The notes: generated from the sequence alone by a model not told the origin. Shown: positions 1 to 7,174, counted from the first letter of the stretch. The stretch: DNA of 19,604 bases from Promicromonosporaceae bacterium (GCA_009780755.1 WQZL01000022.1:1-19604), one strand, 5' to 3'. Program-made: numbers and translations.

Positions 1-425
1 GGCTAGAGGCGTACAAGAAGATTGCCTCGGCGCTCGACAGCCAGGGGCTGGAAAAGGTGCGCGCCGAACTCATCGACCGCTACGGCCCGTTACCCGAGGT
101 GGGCGCCGCGCTGTTCGATGTGGCCGACTTCCGCCTGCATGCTCGCCGCGCCGGGCTGACCGACATTACGGCCCAGGGAAAGTTTGTTCGCTTCGCGCCG
201 GTAGACCTGGCCGAGTCGCAGATGCTGCGCCTGCGCCGCCTGTATCCGGGCGTGGTGCTAAAGCCCGCCATCGGCACCTTCTTGGTGCCGTTCCCCATGA
301 CCGCGCGGCTGGGCGGGCGCCCCCTGCGCGGTCAAGAGGTGCTGGCCTGGGCGCGGCAACTGATCGACGCGGTACTACTCTCCGAGGTAAGCGCAGCCGC
401 AAAGACGGTCACCACAGCTGGTTGA
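1..425 (+). CDS. mfd: Mfd transcription-repair coupling factor, C-terminal end (partial)
   Basis: This is the last 140 residues of a protein that begins upstream of the window; the frame is open from base 3 to a TGA at 423-425. The opening residues LEAYKKIASALDSQGLEKV followed by ELIDRYGPLPEVG match the C-terminal domain (D7, TRCF) of Mfd. That domain folds back on the UvrA-binding module and keeps the protein inhibited until it meets a stalled RNA polymerase. Mfd is a DNA translocase that removes stalled polymerase and recruits UvrA to the lesion. The GTG at 57 gives an in-frame start, but it lies inside the conserved helix, so it is not the real start. The ATPase motor is outside the window. 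The stop codon lies inside a degenerate copy of a short dispersed repeat (see 419-438), so the last few residues may have been set by it. Confidence 0.88.
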   Translation, partial: LEAYKKIASALDSQGLEKVRAELIDRYGPLPEVGAALFDVADFRLHARRAGLTDITAQGKFVRFAPVDLAESQMLRLRRLYPGVVLKPAIGTFLVPFPMTARLGGRPLRGQEVLAWARQLIDAVLLSEVSAAAKTVTTAG

Positions 426-438
426 ACCTGCCGAAAAC
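419..438 (+). repeat. Degenerate copy of the VVEPVETT-type dispersed repeat
   Basis: These 20 bases (TGGTTGAACCTGCCGAAAAC) match 17 of 20 positions of the core of the perfect palindromic repeat inside ffh at 1156-1175. The copy spans the mfd stop codon and directly abuts the large inverted repeat at 441-556. I read it as a decayed copy of a repeat family known to be widespread in actinobacterial genomes. Confidence 0.5.
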
Positions 439-440
439 TA

Positions 441-556
441 CGTCATTCTGCGCGGAGTGAGGAACGAGCGGAGTCGCAGAACCTAGTGTTGGTGGCTTTC
501 GTCTGGGTCTGGGTCCTGCGACTTCACTCGCTGCGCTCCCTTCGCGCAGGATGACG
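441..556. repeat. Large imperfect inverted repeat (REP-like) between mfd and ffh
   Basis: The left arm (441-483, beginning CGTCATTCTGCGCGGAG) and the right arm (512-556, ending GCGCAGGATGACG) are imperfect reverse complements across about 43-45 bases, with a loop of about 28 bases. The transcript could fold into a long hairpin and might act as an mfd terminator, although no T-run follows. A third arm copy in the left-arm orientation lies at 4394-4439, so this is a dispersed repeat family and not a local accident. Its function is unknown. Confidence 0.75.
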
Positions 557-629
557 AGGGAAGGGAGGGGAGAGCTTCGGTAGGATTAGCGGCTGATCGC
601 CCGTTGCTCAACAGCCAAGGATTTTCCCC

Positions 630-2366
630 GTGTTTACCTCTCTTTCGGATCGGCTTTCCGCCACGTTTAAGAACCTGCGTTCGCGGGGCAAGCTATCCGA
701 GGCGGATATCGATGCGACCATCCGCGAGATTCGTCGCGCCCTGCTCGATGCCGACGTGGCCGTGCCCGTTGTCCGCGACTTCTGTGGTGCCGTGCGCGAA
801 CGAGCGCTCGGCGCGGAGGTAAGCGGCGCGCTGAACCCGGCACAGCAGGTAGTCAAGATCGTCAGCGAGGAACTCGTTGAAATTCTCGGCGGCGTCACCA
901 AGAACCTGACTATCGCCAAGAACCCGCCCACCGTCATCATGCTGGCCGGCCTCCAGGGTGCCGGTAAGACGACGCTGGCCGGAAAGCTGGCCCACGCGCT
1001 AAAGGCCCAGGGACACACGCCGGTGCTGGTGGCAGCCGATCTACAGCGCCCCAACGCCGTCCAGCAGCTACAGGTGATGGGAGAGCGCGCGGGCGTGCCC
1101 GTCTTCGCGCCTCACCCCGGCAACACCTCCGGCGCCGAGTACGACGATGAGGCGGTGGTTGAGCCTGTCGAAACCACCGAGGGGGGCGAGAAGCGTCGTT
1201 CGCTCTTTAGACGCGGTGAAGACCCGACCGCCATCGCCGCCCGCGAGGCCGCGCAGGTTGCCGCTGCTGAGGCTGCACGCCGGGGCGACCCCGTCGGCGT
1301 GGCCCGCGATGGTGTGCAGTTCGCCCGCGACAAGCAGCACTCCATCGTCATCGTTGACACCGCCGGTCGCCTCGGCGTTGACGAGGCAATGATGCAGCAG
1401 GCCGCCGATATTCGCGCCGCCATCAACCCCGACGACGTACTATTCGTGATCGATGCGATGATCGGTCAAGACGCCGTTGCTACCGCGCAGGCGTTCTTGG
1501 CGGGCGTTGATTTCACCGGTGTCGTGCTGTCGAAACTGGACGGCGACGCTCGCGGTGGCGCCGCGCTCTCCGTGGCGAAGGTGACCGGCCGACCCATCAT
1601 GTTCGCCTCCACCGGCGAAAAGCTCACCGATTTCGAGGTATTCCACCCCGACCGCATGGCCGGACGCATCCTCGACATGGGCGATATCCTCACGCTCATC
1701 GAGCAGGCCGAGCAGGCGTTCGACGCCGAGCAGGCCGCCAAAATGGCCCAAAAGGTGGCCGAAGGCAAGGACTTCACGCTCGCTGACTTCCTGATGCAGA
1801 TGCAGCAGATGAAGAAGATGGGTTCGATGAAAAAGATGCTCGGGATGCTGCCGGGCATGGGGCAGGTGCGCGAGGCGCTCGACTCCTTCGATGAGCGGGA
1901 GGTGGATCGCATCGAAGCCATCGTGCAGTCAATGACCCCGGCCGAGCGGGAGAATCCGAAGATCATCAATGGCTCGCGCCGCGCTCGCATCGCCAAGGGT
2001 TCGGGCACCACCACGACGGCCGTGAATCAGCTATTGGAGCGGTTTGCCGGGGCGCAGAAGATGATGCGGCAGATGGGTAAGGGCGGCGGAATGCCGGGCA
2101 TGCCCGGGATGCCCGGCCTGGGTGGCAGCGGCAAACGGGCGGGCGCCCGACAGGCTCCGGCCAAGAAGGCGAAGGGCAAGAGCGGCAACCCGGCCAAGCG
2201 CGCCGCCCAAGAGAAGGCCGCGCTGGCCAAGGCTCTCGGCGGCGGCCCAACCGGGGGAGCATCCGGCTCGGCCTTCGGCCTCGGCGGTGCCAGCGGAATG
2301 CCCACCGAGGAAGACCTGGCAAACCTAGACCTCCCCAAAGGCTTCGAAAAACTCCTCGGCGGCTAA
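630..2366 (+). CDS. ffh: Signal recognition particle protein Ffh, with internal insertion
   Basis: Ffh is the SRP54 GTPase that binds 4.5S RNA and signal sequences and delivers ribosomes to FtsY at the membrane. The helical N domain (about 1-90) leads into the G domain with P-loop GLQGAGKT (107-114), DTAGR (243-247) and SKLDGDARGG (301-310). The Met-rich M domain (about 340-480) carries the RNA-binding signature around GSRRARIAKGSGT (448-460). The tail is Gly/Met/Lys-rich. At 578 aa it is longer than the common 450-530 aa, because about 50 residues (168-219) are inserted between PHPGNTSG and DPVGVARDG. In remembered mycobacterial homologues these parts are nearly adjacent. The insertion contains VVEPVETT, encoded by a palindromic repeat at 1154-1178. 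The start is GTG at 630, with AAGG about 10 bases upstream; the protein reads MFTSLSDRLS, as expected for Ffh. Confidence 0.96.
   Translation: MFTSLSDRLSATFKNLRSRGKLSEADIDATIREIRRALLDADVAVPVVRDFCGAVRERALGAEVSGALNPAQQVVKIVSEELVEILGGVTKNLTIAKNPPTVIMLAGLQGAGKTTLAGKLAHALKAQGHTPVLVAADLQRPNAVQQLQVMGERAGVPVFAPHPGNTSGAEYDDEAVVEPVETTEGGEKRRSLFRRGEDPTAIAAREAAQVAAAEAARRGDPVGVARDGVQFARDKQHSIVIVDTAGRLGVDEAMMQQAADIRAAINPDDVLFVIDAMIGQDAVATAQAFLAGVDFTGVVLSKLDGDARGGAALSVAKVTGRPIMFASTGEKLTDFEVFHPDRMAGRILDMGDILTLIEQAEQAFDAEQAAKMAQKVAEGKDFTLADFLMQMQQMKKMGSMKKMLGMLPGMGQVREALDSFDEREVDRIEAIVQSMTPAERENPKIINGSRRARIAKGSGTTTTAVNQLLERFAGAQKMMRQMGKGGGMPGMPGMPGLGGSGKRAGARQAPAKKAKGKSGNPAKRAAQEKAALAKALGGGPTGGASGSAFGLGGASGMPTEEDLANLDLPKGFEKLLGG
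1154..1178. repeat. Palindromic repeat element inside ffh encoding VVEPVETT
   Basis: The arms GGTGGTT (1154-1160) and AACCACC (1172-1178) are perfect complements around an 11-base centre, GAGCCTGTCGA. In the reading frame of ffh the element encodes VVEPVETT (residues 176-183). Repeats with this core are, to my knowledge, scattered in intergenic regions and sometimes in genes of many Actinobacteria. Here it sits within the unusual extra segment of Ffh, which suggests that the repeat took part in creating the insertion. Confidence 0.75.
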
Positions 2367-2484
2367 GCATTCTCACGCCTGACCTTGACAGAGTCGGCAA
2401 CTCCTGCTTGACGCAATATGCGCCATTCTGTCGATCAAAATCGGCCGAAGTTGTTCAGAAATTAAACAAAACCGAGGCGGAGGG

Positions 2485-4383
2485 GTGAAAATCGTTTCCG
2501 TGAACGATTTCTCCAAGAAGCCCTTATCCAAACGCTCTCGGCTGGTTGGCGCCGCCGCCCTGACTCTAGCTCTCGCCCTTGCGCCCACGGCGGCCGCCGC
2601 CGCGCCAGGGTCAACTCCCGTGACGCCGGGCGGTCCGGCAGTTTCTGCGGGCGACATGCATTCGATGGCGTTGCATGCCAATGGCACCCTGTTCGCCTGG
2701 GGTCATAACGGAAGCGGGCGCTTGGGGGACGGTACCACCACTGACAGAGGTGGTCCGGTGCGGGTGCGAGCGCTGACTGGTGTTACCGCGATTTCTGCCG
2801 GTAGCAGTCGCTCGATGGCCCTGCGCTCTGATGGTTCTCTGTACGCCTGGGGTTGGAACGGAAATGGGCAGTTGGGGGATGGCACCACCACTACCAGGTA
2901 CACCCCGGTGCGGGTGTTGACCGGTGTCGCCGCGATTTCTGCCGGTATGAGTGGTCACTCGATGGCCCTGCGTGCTGATGGCTCCCTGTACGCCTGGGGC
3001 CAAAACACATCCGGGCAGTTGGGGGATGGTACTACCACTCCTAGGCACACTCCGGTGCGGGTGTTGACCGGTGTTACCGCGATTTCTGCCGGTAGCAGTC
3101 ACTCGATGGCCCTGCGTGCTGATGGTTCCCTGTACGTCTGGGGCCAAAACATAGTCAGGCAGTTGGGGGATGGCACCACCACCAACAGGCACACTCCGGT
3201 GCGGGTGCTGACCGGTGTCACCGCGATTTCTGCCGGTAGCACACATTCGATGGCGTTGCGTGCTGATGGCTCCCTGTACACCTGGGGCCGCAACTTGCAT
3301 GGGCAGTTGGGGAACGGTACCACCACTGACGGACGGGTTCCGGCGCGGGTGTTGACCGGTGTTACCGCGATCTATGCGGGCAACGCGCACTCGATGGCGT
3401 TGCGCGCGGATGGTTCTCTGTACACCTGGGGCCAAAACACACACGGACAGTTGGGGGATGGCACCACCACTACCAGGCACACCCCGGTGCGGGTGCTGAC
3501 CGGCGTCGCCGCGATTTCTGCCAGCAGACATAACTCGATGGCGGTGTGCGTTAACGGTTACGTCTACACCTGGGGCGATAACAGACTAAGACAGTTGGGA
3601 ATGTATGGCTTACTTGTTGATGGGCGATCTACCCCAGGTCGAGTGCTTGGCCACCTGAATCTAGGCAGCGCGCAGCCGACTCCGCCGCCAGCCACCCCCT
3701 CGCCAACGCCACCAGTCACTCCTGCTCCCTCTCCGACTTCAACGCCGCCCTCGCCGACGCCGCCGACGTCTACCTGGGAATGCCCTCGCACGGCGCGGTT
3801 CACGGATGTGCCGGCTGGTTCGCAGTTCCACTGCTACATCGAATGGCTTGCCGCGACGGGGATTACCACGGGTTGGGAAGATGGCACGTTCCGCCCGGGG
3901 GCAAACGTGGAGCGTCAGGCAATGGCCGCCTTCCTTTACCGCGGCCTGGCCGATTCGACGGACTTCACTACTCCGGGCGTGCCAACGTTTGCGGACAAGC
4001 CGGTGGTGGGTACGTTCTTCCGCAGCGTGGAATGGTTGGCTCAAAGCGGCATTACGACCGGCTGGAATATGGGTACGCACCTGGAGTTCCGCCCCGGTGC
4101 GCATGTGGAGCGTCAGGCGATGGCCGCATTCTTGTACCGCGCCGCCGGTTCTCCGGAATTCTCGGCCCCAACTACCGCTACATTCCGTGATGTGCCAGTT
4201 GGCGCGAACTTCTTCCGGGAAATCGAGTGGCTGTTCTCCACCGACATCACCACCGGCTGGAACTACGGCACATACCGCCTCTTCCGTCCGAGCGACAACG
4301 TGGAGCGTCAGGCGATGGCCGCGTTCTTGTATCGAGCATTCAACAATGACCACTTGGACGACGCTCACCTCAACCGGCCATAA
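2485..4383 (+). CDS. Secreted RCC1-repeat protein with three SLH cell-wall anchoring domains
   Basis: The order of parts is clear. A signal peptide comes first, with basic KKPLSKRSR followed by a hydrophobic stretch to about residue 40. Seven RCC1-type repeats follow (about 52-390), each built on HSMALRADGSLYTWG, GQLGDGTTT and TPVRVLTGVTAISAG. A Pro/Thr/Ser linker (398-429) leads to three S-layer homology domains (about 437-488, 499-552, 564-618), each ending in VERQAMAAFLYR. The RCC1 repeats should form a seven-bladed propeller; the last blade is degenerate. SLH domains bind secondary cell-wall polymers, so the protein is probably displayed on the surface. Its ligand is unknown. GTG at 2485 is preceded by GAGG 7 bases upstream; a GTG at 2500 is an alternative. 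Cys433 and Cys450 flank the start of the first SLH domain and could pair. No sortase motif is seen. Confidence 0.9.
   Translation: MKIVSVNDFSKKPLSKRSRLVGAAALTLALALAPTAAAAAPGSTPVTPGGPAVSAGDMHSMALHANGTLFAWGHNGSGRLGDGTTTDRGGPVRVRALTGVTAISAGSSRSMALRSDGSLYAWGWNGNGQLGDGTTTTRYTPVRVLTGVAAISAGMSGHSMALRADGSLYAWGQNTSGQLGDGTTTPRHTPVRVLTGVTAISAGSSHSMALRADGSLYVWGQNIVRQLGDGTTTNRHTPVRVLTGVTAISAGSTHSMALRADGSLYTWGRNLHGQLGNGTTTDGRVPARVLTGVTAIYAGNAHSMALRADGSLYTWGQNTHGQLGDGTTTTRHTPVRVLTGVAAISASRHNSMAVCVNGYVYTWGDNRLRQLGMYGLLVDGRSTPGRVLGHLNLGSAQPTPPPATPSPTPPVTPAPSPTSTPPSPTPPTSTWECPRTARFTDVPAGSQFHCYIEWLAATGITTGWEDGTFRPGANVERQAMAAFLYRGLADSTDFTTPGVPTFADKPVVGTFFRSVEWLAQSGITTGWNMGTHLEFRPGAHVERQAMAAFLYRAAGSPEFSAPTTATFRDVPVGANFFREIEWLFSTDITTGWNYGTYRLFRPSDNVERQAMAAFLYRAFNNDHLDDAHLNRP
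2643..3590 (+). repeat. Tandem ~150-bp coding repeats (RCC1 units)
   Basis: Blocks such as CCGCGATTTCTGCCGGTA and GGGCAGTTGGGGGATGG recur about every 147-153 bases (one 49-51 residue unit). The central units are nearly identical at DNA level, beyond what protein conservation needs. This points to recent duplication or gene conversion, and the copy number may vary between strains. Confidence 0.85.
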
Positions 4384-4393
4384 CCAGCCGCCA

Positions 4394-4439
4394 CGTCATC
4401 CTGCGCGGAGCGACGAAGGAGCATAGTCGCAGGACCTAG
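4394..4439 (+). repeat. Dispersed repeat, second locus of the GTCATCCTGCGCGGAG family
   Basis: Starting CGTCATCCTGCGCGGAGCGA and ending TCGCAGGACCTAG, this copy closely matches the left arm at 441-486 and the reverse complement of the right arm at 512-556. It lies just 10 bases after the stop of the SLH protein gene. Only one arm is present here, so it has no partner to fold with nearby. Confidence 0.7.
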
Positions 4440-4459
4440 ACTCAAAAGGTTGAGGCGCT

Positions 4460-4489
4460 TTGGCAGTTGATGAGCAAGCAGGGTAGAGT
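4460..4489 (+). promoter_or_regulatory. Candidate promoter for rplM-rpsI
   Basis: TTGGCA (4460-4465) and TAGAGT (4484-4489) are separated by 18 bases and resemble the actinobacterial housekeeping consensus TTGACN / TANNNT. Transcription would start near 4496 and leave a leader of about 160 bases before rplM. This is inferred from motif and position only. Confidence 0.4.
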
Positions 4490-4586
4490 AGTCAGGTTGT
4501 GTGATCGCTCCGGCGGCCCGCGGCGTCAGGCGCGCCCACTCGCTCTACTGACCGCCGTATGGCCCGGTCGCCATCTCACGGAGCGT

Positions 4587-4613
4587 CCCGCGCACAACAA
4601 TTGTCATCGCGGG
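4587..4613 (+). promoter_or_regulatory. Hairpin in the rplM leader
   Basis: CCCGCG (4587-4592) pairs with CGCGGG (4608-4613), and an inner ACAA/TTGT pairing extends the helix. It lies about 45 bases before the rplM start in what would be a long untranslated leader. Leader-based control of rplM is known in Bacillus, but I cannot match this structure to that family. Confidence 0.35.
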
Positions 4614-4658
4614 CAGCTTCAACCCGCCGACTACCGATACAGAAAAAGGTAACGAACA

Positions 4659-5108
4659 GTGCGTACGTTCACCCCGAAGCCCGGCGACATCCAGCGCGAC
4701 TGGTATGTCATCGACGCTACCGACGTGGTGCTTGGCCGTCTGGCCACCCAGGTCGCCACCCTGCTGCGCGGCAAGCACAAGCCGACCTTCGCTCCGCATG
4801 TCGATGGCGGTGACTTTGTCGTCGTCATCAACGCCGACAAGGTCGCCGTATCCGGCAACAAGCGCGTCACGAAGATGGCCTACCGCCACTCCGGCTACCC
4901 CGGTGGCCTGCGCGCCATCCCCTATGGCGAACTGCTCGACAAGCACCCTGAGCGAGCCATCGAGAAGGCTGTTCGCGGCATGTTGCCGAAGAACCGCCTC
5001 GCCCGCCAGCAGATGACCAAGCTGCGGGTATACCGCGGTGAGGATCACCCGCACGCGGCACAGCAGCCCAAGCCGTTCGAGATCACCCAGGTGTCGCAGC
5101 AGGCATAG
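4659..5108 (+). CDS. rplM: 50S ribosomal protein L13
   Basis: L13 is an early-assembling large-subunit protein that binds 23S rRNA. The 149-residue product has the usual bacterial length and the typical block RDWYVIDATDVVLGRLATQV, then LRGKHKP, and a C-terminal LRVYRGEDHPHAAQQP. The start is GTG at 4659, preceded by AAAAAGG with a spacer of 9 bases. The gene is followed 28 bases later by rpsI, the almost universal bacterial pairing, so the two are almost certainly one operon. A leader of about 160 bases with a hairpin precedes it, which may reflect ribosomal-protein control, but this is not proven. Confidence 0.97.
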   Translation: MRTFTPKPGDIQRDWYVIDATDVVLGRLATQVATLLRGKHKPTFAPHVDGGDFVVVINADKVAVSGNKRVTKMAYRHSGYPGGLRAIPYGELLDKHPERAIEKAVRGMLPKNRLARQQMTKLRVYRGEDHPHAAQQPKPFEITQVSQQA

Positions 5109-5136
5109 CGCCGCTGCGTAAGTAAAGGAAACACAC

Positions 5137-5640
5137 GTGACAGAAACCGCTGTCGACACTATCGACACCGTAGACGCCGAGTTGGAAGAAACCCCCAGCT
5201 CTTACACGACTGAGACCGAGGCGCCCGTCGCCAACCGCGGCCAGTCCATCACCGCACCCGGCCAGGCTCTTGGCCGCCGCAAGGAGGCAATCGCCCGCGT
5301 CCGCCTGATCCCCGGCTCTGGCCAGTGGAAGATCAACGGTCGCACGCTAGAGGATTACTTCCCCAACAAGGTGCACCAACAGTTGGTGAACTCGCCACTA
5401 AAGCTGGTTGAGGTCGAAGGTCGCTTCGACGTCATCGCCCGCATCACCGGCGGCGGCTCGTCCGGTCAGGCTGGCGCCCTGCGCTTGGGCATCGCCCGCT
5501 GCCTGAACGTGATCGACCGCGAGGCGAATCGCCCGGCCTTGAAGAAGGCTGGCTTCCTGACGCGCGACGCCCGTGCCGTCGAGCGCAAGAAGGCTGGTCT
5601 GAAGAAGGCCCGCAAGGCTCCGCAGTACTCGAAGCGTTAA
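5137..5640 (+). CDS. rpsI: 30S ribosomal protein S9
   Basis: S9 sits in the head of the small subunit, and its basic C-terminal tail reaches the P-site tRNA. That tail is present and intact (KKARKAPQYSKR), as are the conserved GRRKEAIARVRLIPG and ITGGGSSGQAGALRLGIAR blocks. At 167 aa the protein is longer than the usual 130 or so because of an acidic N-terminal extension (about residues 1-40, rich in Glu, Asp and Thr). Such extensions are common in Actinobacteria. GTG at 5137 is preceded by AAAGGA with a 7-base spacer. The gene follows rplM closely and is followed by a strong hairpin. Confidence 0.97.
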   Translation: MTETAVDTIDTVDAELEETPSSYTTETEAPVANRGQSITAPGQALGRRKEAIARVRLIPGSGQWKINGRTLEDYFPNKVHQQLVNSPLKLVEVEGRFDVIARITGGGSSGQAGALRLGIARCLNVIDREANRPALKKAGFLTRDARAVERKKAGLKKARKAPQYSKR

Positions 5641-5656
5641 AAACCTGCTTCACTGG

Positions 5657-5688
5657 GCGGCCCCGTCGGAAAAATCCGGCGGGGCCGC
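5657..5688 (+). terminator. Hairpin terminator of rplM-rpsI
   Basis: GCGGCCCCGTCGG (5657-5669) pairs with CCGGCGGGGCCGC (5676-5688) over 13 bp with one G-T pair and an AAAAAT loop. It starts 17 bases after the rpsI stop. Only a short T-containing tail follows (TTGGCGTT), as is usual for actinobacterial terminators. Confidence 0.8.
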
Positions 5689-5711
5689 TTGGCGTTCCCA
5701 CCTCTCAAAGC

Positions 5712-5803
5712 GCACGGTAGACCCGCCCAATTTTGCACCATAGACACCCTCAGTTTTGCACGGTAGCAAGCATGAAAATTGCACGGTAGACACGATTATC
5801 TGC
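5712..5803 (+). repeat. Four direct repeats with exact 23-bp spacing upstream of the ATPase gene
   Basis: The core GCACGGTAGAC (or close variants: GCACCATAGAC, GCACGGTAGCA) begins at 5712, 5735, 5758 and 5781, so the interval is exactly 23 bases each time. Three of the four copies are preceded by TTTT or AATT. The last copy overlaps the likely -35 element of the downstream gene. The array looks like a cooperative protein-binding site. I do not recognise the binding protein; the ATPase itself is one candidate. Confidence 0.85.
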
Positions 5804-5809
5804 TATGGT
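5779..5809 (+). promoter_or_regulatory. Candidate promoter for a leaderless ATPase mRNA
   Basis: TATGGT at 5804-5809 fits the TANNNT -10 form and ends 6 bases before the ATG at 5816, so transcription would begin at or next to the start codon. TTGCAC (5779-5784), partly within the fourth direct repeat, is the best -35, with a 19-base spacer. No Shine-Dalgarno lies before the ATG, which agrees with leaderless translation. Confidence 0.5.
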
Positions 5810-5815
5810 CGCGAT

Positions 5816-7087
5816 ATGTCATACCAGCGTCGCATCATTGATGACCTGCTAGACGAGGTGTTTCCGCATCTCGCCGCCATCGCCCTCGAAGGAGCCAAAG
5901 GAGTCGGCAAAACCGCTACGGCAACGCAGCGATCACAGACAGTGCTAAACCTGGGTTTGCCGCAGGTTCGGGGGACGGTTGCAGGGAACCTCAGTCTGGT
6001 CACGCAACATGCTCCTCCGGTATTCATTGACGAGTGGCAGCTGGAGCCACCCATCTGGGATGTGGTACGTGCTGCGGTAGACGACGACCGGACGGGTGGG
6101 CGATTCCTGCTTGCCGGATCGGCGGGCGTCGCTCCGGGTGTGCGTATTCATTCAGGCGCGGGGCGAATCGTTCGGCTGATGATGCGGCCATTGTCGATTT
6201 CGGAGCGCGGCCTTTGCGAACCCGCTGTCTCGCTGGCGGCCTTGCTGCGTGGCGAGCAGCAGCGCATCTGGGGGCAAACGACCCTGACGGTATCGGACTA
6301 TGTTGACGAAATTCTGGCTTCCGGGTTTCCAGGTATCAGGGAGATATCCGGGCGCGGTCGGGGAATCCAACTAGACAGTTATCTGGCTCGTATCGTTGAT
6401 CGTGAACTGCCAGAAAATGGCATCGAGGTGCGACGGCCAGATGCGCTTAACCATTGGTTGCAGGCATATGGGGCGGCAACAGCAACCGACGCTGCCTACT
6501 CTAAAATCCTTGATGCAGCGACACCTGGCGAGAATAACAAGCCTCGACGCGCCACCGTGGACATCTACCGGGAACACTTGGCGCGAATCTTCGTTCTTGA
6601 CCCGGTTCCTGCTTGGTCATCGGTGTTCGCACCGCTAAGTAATCTCGCAAAAGCACCCAAACACCATTTGGTAGACCCTGCGCTCGCTGCTCGCCTAGTG
6701 GGCACAGACAAGCGAGGATTGCTACTAGGAGAGGGAAGGCGGGTTGGCACATCGGCTGGTACCTGGCTTGGAGCGCTTTTTGAATCGCTGGTTACGCAGA
6801 GTGTGCGGGTTTATGCGGAAGCCGCAAATGCGCGAACAGGTCATTTACGCCGCCGTGATGGCTTGCGAGAGATCGACCTGATAGTCGAGGGGGAAGACAG
6901 AAACGTTGTTGCGATTGAGGTGAAGCTATCTGACACAGTTACCGATCTCGATGTTCGCCACCTCAACTGGCTACACCGCGAGATTGGTGAGCAATTGGTA
7001 GATCGAGTTGTCATTAACACTGGCAAGCAAGCGTATCGACGCACTGATGGGGTTGCCGTGATTCCACTCGCCTTGCTTGGACCATAA
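5816..7087 (+). CDS. AAA ATPase with DUF4143-type C-terminal region
   Basis: The 423-residue protein has a Walker A motif GAKGVGKT (26-33), a Walker B-like VFIDEW (69-74) and a sensor-like FLLAGS (97-102), all typical of the AAA_14 family. The C-terminal half fits DUF4143. Near the end, EIDLIV (352-357) followed by AIEVKLS (366-372) has the D...ExK spacing of a PD-(D/E)XK nuclease-like fold. These proteins are common in anaerobes and actinobacteria, often in several copies, and their cellular role is not established. I chose ATG at 5816 because the upstream TTG at 5756 would place the direct repeats inside the coding region and has no ribosome site. The gene stands alone between the rpsI terminator and a minus-strand region, so it is probably an accessory gene inserted at this spot. 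Confidence 0.85.
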   Translation: MSYQRRIIDDLLDEVFPHLAAIALEGAKGVGKTATATQRSQTVLNLGLPQVRGTVAGNLSLVTQHAPPVFIDEWQLEPPIWDVVRAAVDDDRTGGRFLLAGSAGVAPGVRIHSGAGRIVRLMMRPLSISERGLCEPAVSLAALLRGEQQRIWGQTTLTVSDYVDEILASGFPGIREISGRGRGIQLDSYLARIVDRELPENGIEVRRPDALNHWLQAYGAATATDAAYSKILDAATPGENNKPRRATVDIYREHLARIFVLDPVPAWSSVFAPLSNLAKAPKHHLVDPALAARLVGTDKRGLLLGEGRRVGTSAGTWLGALFESLVTQSVRVYAEAANARTGHLRRRDGLREIDLIVEGEDRNVVAIEVKLSDTVTDLDVRHLNWLHREIGEQLVDRVVINTGKQAYRRTDGVAVIPLALLGP

Positions 7088-7174
7088 GACAAAAGCACAC
7101 AGAAGACTGCCCTAGCTTGGCATCTCACCTGGCTGCGTGACTGAGATTTGATGAGCTTGGCCCTGATAGGGTCG

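Noticed and set aside
2385..2436. TTGACA/TTGACG boxes as a promoter for the RCC1-SLH gene
   Set aside because: No acceptable -10 element stands 16-19 bases downstream of either box.
2643..3590. Regular repeats that might be taken for a CRISPR array
   Set aside because: The period is about 150 bases, the repeats are in frame, and they encode RCC1 blades; there are no unique spacers.
3739..4368. Long reverse and alternative frames within the SLH gene and other GC-rich genes
   Set aside because: They are shadows of the coding frame with no ribosome site or family resemblance.
5756..5815. Upstream TTG start for the ATPase, adding 20 residues
   Set aside because: It would place two of the direct repeats in the coding region, has no ribosome site, and the protein begins properly at ATG 5816.
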